DNA of 9,867 nucleotides from Acidobacteriota bacterium (GTDB lineage: Bacteria; Acidobacteriota; Terriglobia; Terriglobales; Acidobacteriaceae): assembly GCA_023441255.1 (NCBI GenBank), contig JAEZPW010000087.1:1-9867 (forward strand), given 5' to 3'. This document shows, piece by piece, positions 6,142 through 9,867 of the stretch (its first letter is position 1; every line of letters starts with the position of its first letter). The translations under genes were made by a program, and so were the position numbers. The notes under the pieces are model-generated. The model made no database searches. It had not been told where the DNA came from and was given only the letters and a program-made list of their open reading frames with translations.

Positions 6142-6197
6142 CGCAGATCTCAGATCGGGTGAAATCAGATCTGAAATCACCCGATCTATCATCTGCG
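6142..6197. repeat. 56-base near-palindrome just downstream of bamA
   Basis: The two halves are complementary at 23 of 28 positions: 7 pairs (6142-6148 with 6191-6197), 3 mismatches, 11 pairs (6152-6162 with 6177-6187), 2 mismatches, and a perfect 10-base core TCAGATCTGA (6165-6174). It begins 6 bases after the bamA stop and lies upstream of the ompH promoter. No T run follows directly on the minus strand, so it is not a canonical terminator, though it could slow polymerase or protect the bamA mRNA end. Its outer arms (gcagatc, tcagatc / gatctat, catctgc) use the same heptamers as the fmt-rsmB spacer. Confidence 0.75.
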
Positions 6198-6203
6198 ATG
6201 CCG

Positions 6204-9200
6204 TTAGAACGTCGTGCTGACCGTGAAGCGGAACGTCTTTCTCGGTTCGCGGAACTGGTACCCAGGCGCATAGGTCGCAAGCGTGCGCTGGTACGTAACG
6301 TCGCCGGCGCCGCCCGCCGGGAACATGTCGCGCGAGATCTGCACCGGCACCCCGCTGGTCGTATCCAAACGGAGCGGGTTGTATGCCCAGTAGAAGCGGA
6401 AGGGCGCGTTCACGACCGGCATCATGACTTGCAGTTCAAGACCGGTGGACATGCGCGGCACCCAGTTGGTTCCGGCGATCGGCTTCAATTCCTTGGAGAT
6501 CGAGATCGGGTGGCCGCCAACGCAGTTGAAACTCGCGTCCAGCGTAGGACACCCGAGCGGAACACCAAGCAGGTCGTTGACTTGCGTATCGCTCAGCTGC
6601 AATTGCGAGGTGCGAGCAATGCCGTTGAAGCCGAAGTCGTTGAAGATGGCCAGCGTGACCGTGTTGCCGACGATCGGGATGCGGTACTCGAGATTGCTGA
6701 TGATACTCGTGTCGCCGCCGGTATAGACCAGCTGCGGCACCGCAAGCGGAACGGTAACCACTCCGCGTCGCGGATTGCTCGGGTCCTTCGGAATGCCGCT
6801 GCAGGCGATGCTGGGGTTCGTGACGCAGAGGTCGTCAGGATTGACCAGCGGGACGTCGACCCGGTTCGTTATGAACGCGTAGGGCGTGATAGCGCGAACG
6901 TCGAAACCGCGGATGTCAGTATCGCCGCCGGTGTAGAAGCGCTCGAACGGGGGCGCGACCAGTCCGCCGTAACCGGTGATGAACGAGCCCTGAATACGGA
7001 AGCCCAGCGTCTGGTGGCCTTCGCGGCTCGGGTGAATGCCCTTGAACGGAATCCACTGCTTGAATTCCATCACCGGGCGGACGGATTTCACGTTGCCGCC
7101 CAGACCCGAGATGTCGCCGCCGATGAAGAAGCTGCGGCCACGAGTCGGATGCATCGGGCTGTCGATGGTGTTGAAGGTAAGGCTGGGGATGATCTTGCTC
7201 GTCTTGATGCCCTGCAGCGAGTTCGGTCCGGATAGACCACTGCGGAATGTGAGGAACTCGAAGTAGTTCTGCGTGGCAGCGTTAAAGGTCTTCAGCGAGG
7301 AGTTGTCGAACGAATAGCTCAGGCCAACGCGCTTGAACGAGCGCTTCAGCGGATAGCTGCTCGAGACCGTGAATCCGGTGCGGGACTGTGAAAAGTTCTG
7401 CAGGGTATCCAGGACGTTCTGCGGCAGGTTGAGTTGGGTGTTGTAGAGGATGTTCAACTGCTGCGCCTGATTGAAGTCGTAGCGCGAGGTGAACACCGTG
7501 AAGCCCATCTGCAGCGGACGGTCGAACATGTACGGTTCGGTGAAGCCGAACACCAGGTCGCGCTGGCGGCTGCCAACATCGGCGCGAACGCTGAGCGTTT
7601 CGCCCAGACCAAGGAAGTTATTCGTTTCGTAGTTCAGGCCGATGAAGGAGCCGGCGAGTCCGCTGACACCGCCGGTGAGGCCGATGGAGTTCTTGCCTTT
7701 TTCCTTAACCTTGAGGGTGATATCGACGGTGCCTTCCGCGTTGTTCTGCTTAATTTCGGAAGACTGGTCCTTTTCCGGGCCTTCAGCCTTCAGCGGCTCG
7801 AAGTAGCCGAGCTGATTCAGGCGCAGCAGGCTGAGTTCCCACAGGCGGCTGTTGTAGACCTGGCCTTCTTCCAGAGCCAGTTCGCGGCGGATGACCTTGT
7901 CGCGGGTGGTGGTGTTACCCACGAACTCGATGCGACGCACGTAGAACGGCTTGCCTTCGTCGATGTCGATGGCCAGCGTGATCTGCTTGTGTTCGTCGTC
8001 GATCTGAGTGTCCGGTACCGACGTAAAGTTGATGTAGCCCAGTTCACCGTAGGCCTTGCGGAGGTTCTCGAGACCTTTGCGGATGAGCTCCGTGTTGACC
8101 AGGTCGCCGTCCTTAATCTGGAAAACGCCGCGCAGGAATTTCGGGTTGTTGATGGCCTTGTAGCCGGTGAACTTGATCTCCTTCAGGTGGTACACATCGC
8201 CTTCCTCGATGGGAATGGTGATGTCGACGCGCTTGCCCGGCTTCTGAATGAGCGGAATATGAATGAAGGGCGGCTTGTAATCCTTCATCTGCGTCTTCGG
8301 GTCCTGCACCAGGACCTTGAAGTAGCCCTTCTGCTGCGCCGCCATGCGGACGCGCTCGGCGTCTTCGCTCAACTTGGTGGCGTCGTACGTCTTCGCGAAG
8401 AGGCTCTCGAGGAAGATGGAATGCGGTATGCCGATCGGCTTCAGGTTCTTCATCGCACTGCGCAGGTAGCGCGTGCTGAGCTGCTTATTGCCTTCGAACT
8501 TGATTTTGCCGACCTTAACCTTCGGGCCTTCCTTCACGACAAAGGTGACGCCGACAGCTGCAGGCGGAATCTGCCGGACTTCCGTACGGATGGTGGCGAA
8601 CTGGCGTCCGCGTTCGGCCAGAAGTTCCTTAATGACCACTTCGGCACGTTTCACCCTGGTGGGATCGTACTGCGATTCCATCGAGAGCGAGACCTTGCGT
8701 TCCTTGAAGCGGTCGAGCACGTCAGACTGTGAAACCGAGCTCAGACCGTCGTACTTGATCTCGCGGATGGTCGGCTTCTCTTTGACGTAAACGTGAATGA
8801 CCCAGCCCTTTGTGCTCTCTTCACGTTCAAAGCGAAGGTCTTCGAAATAGCCGGTGTTCCAGAGGGAGTTGAAGTCGCGTTCGAGTGCGGCGGGGTCGTA
8901 AACGTCGCCTGGCCGAGTGTAGACGCGGGCACGTATGGTCTCGGACGGAATACGGCGGTTGCCGTGAATCTGGACGTCGGCGACGAGGTTCTGCTGCAGC
9001 GGGCTTGCACCCGAAGGGGCCGGAGCTTGCTGAACGGGAGCCGTCGGTGCAGCCTGATGAGGAGCGGGCAGTCGCGGCGCGGGCGCCTGCTGCGGCACGG
9101 GCGCCTGCTGCGGCGCGGGCGTCGTTTCAGCGGGCGCTTCTGGTGGATTCTCTAATTGCGGCTGCTGCGGTTCTGACGACGGCTGCTGCGGATGCGACGG

Positions 9201-9509
9201 CTGCTGCGGCTCGGACGACTGTTGCGCAGGAGCAGACTGAGTCTGCGCGGGTGCGCCCTGCTGAGCTGGCGTCTGCTGCGAAGCCGGTGCCTGCGCGAAA
9301 ACCGGTGCGCAAGACAGTGCGGCAGCAACCAGCAGCAGCACGAGTCCACTAAGGCGTCCGGGAATCCGGTGCCCAGCAGAGGCGATGTCTTTTTTTTGAC
9401 CCGCCTCAACAGACGAGGAGGGCCCCTCCGGTGTGACGACAGGGCTTGCCTTTTGACGCGTAAGAATAAGAAGACCTCGAAACGAATCCAAAGTGGCGGA
9501 ATGCGTCAT
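6204..9509 (-). CDS. bamA: Outer membrane protein assembly factor BamA (Omp85)
   Basis: An 1101-residue Omp85 protein that folds and inserts beta-barrel proteins into the outer membrane. It is longer than E. coli BamA (810) because of its N-terminus and loops. In order: residues 1-48 precede the signal sequence; a hydrophobic core at about 52-66 ends in VFA with likely cleavage before Q73; a Pro/Gln/Ala-rich linker covers 73-170. Five POTRA domains follow at about 174-246, 247-328, 330-437, 439-519 and 521-604, each with a GN/GY-type turn (IHGNRRI, FEGNKQL, FTGYKAI, FVGNTTT). The 16-strand barrel runs from about 608 to the terminal F1101 (TFRFTVSTTF, the usual C-terminal signature). The conserved loop-6 motif DIRGFD is at 865-870. 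Four cysteines (895, 903, 987, 996) lie in predicted barrel loops. The ATG at 9509 is doubtful: it overlaps a TATAAT box and leaves an abnormally long n-region. The body of the gene is certain. Confidence 0.96.
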   Translation of the reverse strand: MTHSATLDSFRGLLILTRQKASPVVTPEGPSSSVEAGQKKDIASAGHRIPGRLSGLVLLLVAAALSCAPVFAQAPASQQTPAQQGAPAQTQSAPAQQSSEPQQPSHPQQPSSEPQQPQLENPPEAPAETTPAPQQAPVPQQAPAPRLPAPHQAAPTAPVQQAPAPSGASPLQQNLVADVQIHGNRRIPSETIRARVYTRPGDVYDPAALERDFNSLWNTGYFEDLRFEREESTKGWVIHVYVKEKPTIREIKYDGLSSVSQSDVLDRFKERKVSLSMESQYDPTRVKRAEVVIKELLAERGRQFATIRTEVRQIPPAAVGVTFVVKEGPKVKVGKIKFEGNKQLSTRYLRSAMKNLKPIGIPHSIFLESLFAKTYDATKLSEDAERVRMAAQQKGYFKVLVQDPKTQMKDYKPPFIHIPLIQKPGKRVDITIPIEEGDVYHLKEIKFTGYKAINNPKFLRGVFQIKDGDLVNTELIRKGLENLRKAYGELGYINFTSVPDTQIDDEHKQITLAIDIDEGKPFYVRRIEFVGNTTTRDKVIRRELALEEGQVYNSRLWELSLLRLNQLGYFEPLKAEGPEKDQSSEIKQNNAEGTVDITLKVKEKGKNSIGLTGGVSGLAGSFIGLNYETNNFLGLGETLSVRADVGSRQRDLVFGFTEPYMFDRPLQMGFTVFTSRYDFNQAQQLNILYNTQLNLPQNVLDTLQNFSQSRTGFTVSSSYPLKRSFKRVGLSYSFDNSSLKTFNAATQNYFEFLTFRSGLSGPNSLQGIKTSKIIPSLTFNTIDSPMHPTRGRSFFIGGDISGLGGNVKSVRPVMEFKQWIPFKGIHPSREGHQTLGFRIQGSFITGYGGLVAPPFERFYTGGDTDIRGFDVRAITPYAFITNRVDVPLVNPDDLCVTNPSIACSGIPKDPSNPRRGVVTVPLAVPQLVYTGGDTSIISNLEYRIPIVGNTVTLAIFNDFGFNGIARTSQLQLSDTQVNDLLGVPLGCPTLDASFNCVGGHPISISKELKPIAGTNWVPRMSTGLELQVMMPVVNAPFRFYWAYNPLRLDTTSGVPVQISRDMFPAGGAGDVTYQRTLATYAPGYQFREPRKTFRFTVSTTF
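9000..9293 (-). repeat. Pro/Gln/Ala-rich repeat region in BamA
   Basis: These codons specify residues 73-170, almost only P, Q, A, S and E, with recurring PQQP and PQQAP(V/A)P units. At DNA level two 18-base copies lie in tandem (9083-9100 and 9101-9118, one mismatch), and a gacggctgctgcgg-like unit recurs at 9158-9212. Such repeats expand and contract easily, so length probably differs between relatives. Confidence 0.75.
9390..9397 (-). repeat. Eight-A homopolymer in the 5' end of bamA
   Basis: Eight consecutive T on the plus strand (A in bamA mRNA) fall at codons 38-40, between the predicted ATG and the signal peptide. With nine A, a TTG at 9409 would open in frame and give a standard signal peptide beginning with a basic RRVKKK stretch. 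With eight A, the ATG at 9509 is the reading that enters bamA. Confidence 0.6.
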
Positions 9510-9513
9510 TATA
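9508..9513 (-). promoter_or_regulatory. Perfect -10 box overlapping the predicted bamA ATG
   Basis: TATAAT at 9513-9508 on the minus strand runs directly into G, so its last two bases are the first two of the ATG at 9507-9509. No strong -35 is seen at 15-19 bases (nearest are GGCTGT- or CTGTTT-like). If used, transcription would start near 9501, downstream of that ATG. Confidence 0.4.
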
Positions 9514-9867
9514 CTAAACAGCTACCCCAAACAGCCATGTACCTTCGCGCCGAATCGGGTCATCTGGCTATCGAGCGATCGGGCCGTTGGAAGAGTCTCG
9601 TGGTACCGAGGCACAGGGCTCATATCGGGAACTACTTCGCGTTGGATGAATGCGTAAGCATCTCCGTGGGCTGCTGACTTGCGCAACCAGACGCAGTTCA
9701 CCCTTCCCCTTAAACACACAAGCAGAGTCTCCGTTGCGTGCAGCATCAGAAAACGCAGGGACGGAGTCGAGGGCCGAAGTAGTGGAAGCCGGGCAAAAAG
9801 AGTGCGTAAGAACTTTGTAAATCTTTCGGCTGCGAACTGGACTCCAGCACCCTCCGCACCCCAGCAC
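9510..9867. other. Region upstream of bamA without a recognisable gene
   Basis: These 358 bases hold no open frame that looks like a protein. One minus-strand frame stays open from the right edge to 9568, but its product is rich in Cys, Ser, Arg and Pro with no domain and no fitting start signal. A hairpin is possible at 9729-9766 (11 pairs with a 3-base bulge). The 8-mer tgcgtaag occurs at about 9654 and 9802. It is probably the leader or promoter region of bamA, or the spacer to a gene beyond the right edge. Confidence 0.5.

Noticed and set aside
6159..7235. Plus-strand open frame of 358 codons
   Set aside because: Antisense to the bamA barrel region; composition (Arg/Asp/Ala/Val) is that of a mirror frame, with no ribosome binding site or domain.
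7434..8732. Plus-strand open frame of 432 codons
   Set aside because: Lies wholly antisense to bamA in the GC-rich mirror frame. Its product (rich in Val, Ala, Glu, Arg) has no domain, and bamA is certain on the other strand.
9729..9766. Hairpin (11 pairs, 3-base bulge, 13-base loop) upstream of bamA
   Set aside because: No T run, no known RNA family resemblance and no supporting context; possibly chance.
9568..9867. Minus-strand frame open to the right edge
   Set aside because: No recognisable domain, odd composition (Cys, Ser, Arg, Pro) and no start signal; more likely non-coding upstream DNA of bamA.

Overview
The window looks like ordinary chromosomal DNA of a moderately GC-rich Gram-negative bacterium. 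I favour an Acidobacteriota (Terriglobia-like) origin. The reasons are the two-POTRA-plus-long-linker style of BamA, the Ala/Pro-rich OmpH, the small winged-helix/membrane-protein pair and the fmt-rsmB arrangement. This placement is inferred from protein character; no marker RNA is present. I see no tRNA, rRNA, CRISPR array, insertion sequence, phage gene or toxin-antitoxin pair.

Layout. (1) Positions 1-2226, minus strand: fmt (methionyl-tRNA formyltransferase) followed by rsmB (16S rRNA m5C967 methyltransferase, whose 3' end lies beyond the left edge). A 272-base spacer separates them and is built largely from degenerate 7-base repeats in inverted arrangement. (2) Positions 2371-4070, minus strand: a compact cluster of a six-helix membrane protein, a winged-helix regulator whose start overlaps the membrane-protein stop by 8 bases, and a Maa-type sugar O-acetyltransferase. 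(3) Positions 4319-4999, plus strand: a single-gene unit for a membrane-anchored protein of unknown function, with a strong ribosome binding site and a clean intrinsic terminator. (4) Positions 5273-9509, minus strand: bamA then ompH/skp, the outer-membrane-protein assembly module, closed by an intrinsic terminator that faces the one of the plus-strand gene. (5) Positions 9510-9867: upstream DNA of bamA with no convincing gene.

How the genes work together. BamA inserts beta-barrel proteins into the outer membrane and OmpH/Skp is the periplasmic chaperone that delivers them. The ompH gene also has its own near-consensus promoter in the bamA-ompH spacer. Fmt and RsmB both serve translation (initiator tRNA formylation and small-subunit rRNA methylation). 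The membrane-protein/regulator pair is probably self-contained and autoregulated.

The less ordinary signals are non-coding or concern gene starts. There is a heptanucleotide repeat family in two separate spacers, one copy forming a 56-base near-palindrome just after bamA. The predicted bamA ATG lies inside a perfect TATAAT box, and an 8-A tract lies between that ATG and the signal peptide. Two other promoter-like sequences sit so close to start codons that leaderless or nearly leaderless transcripts are possible. I did not find a convincing new multi-gene system.
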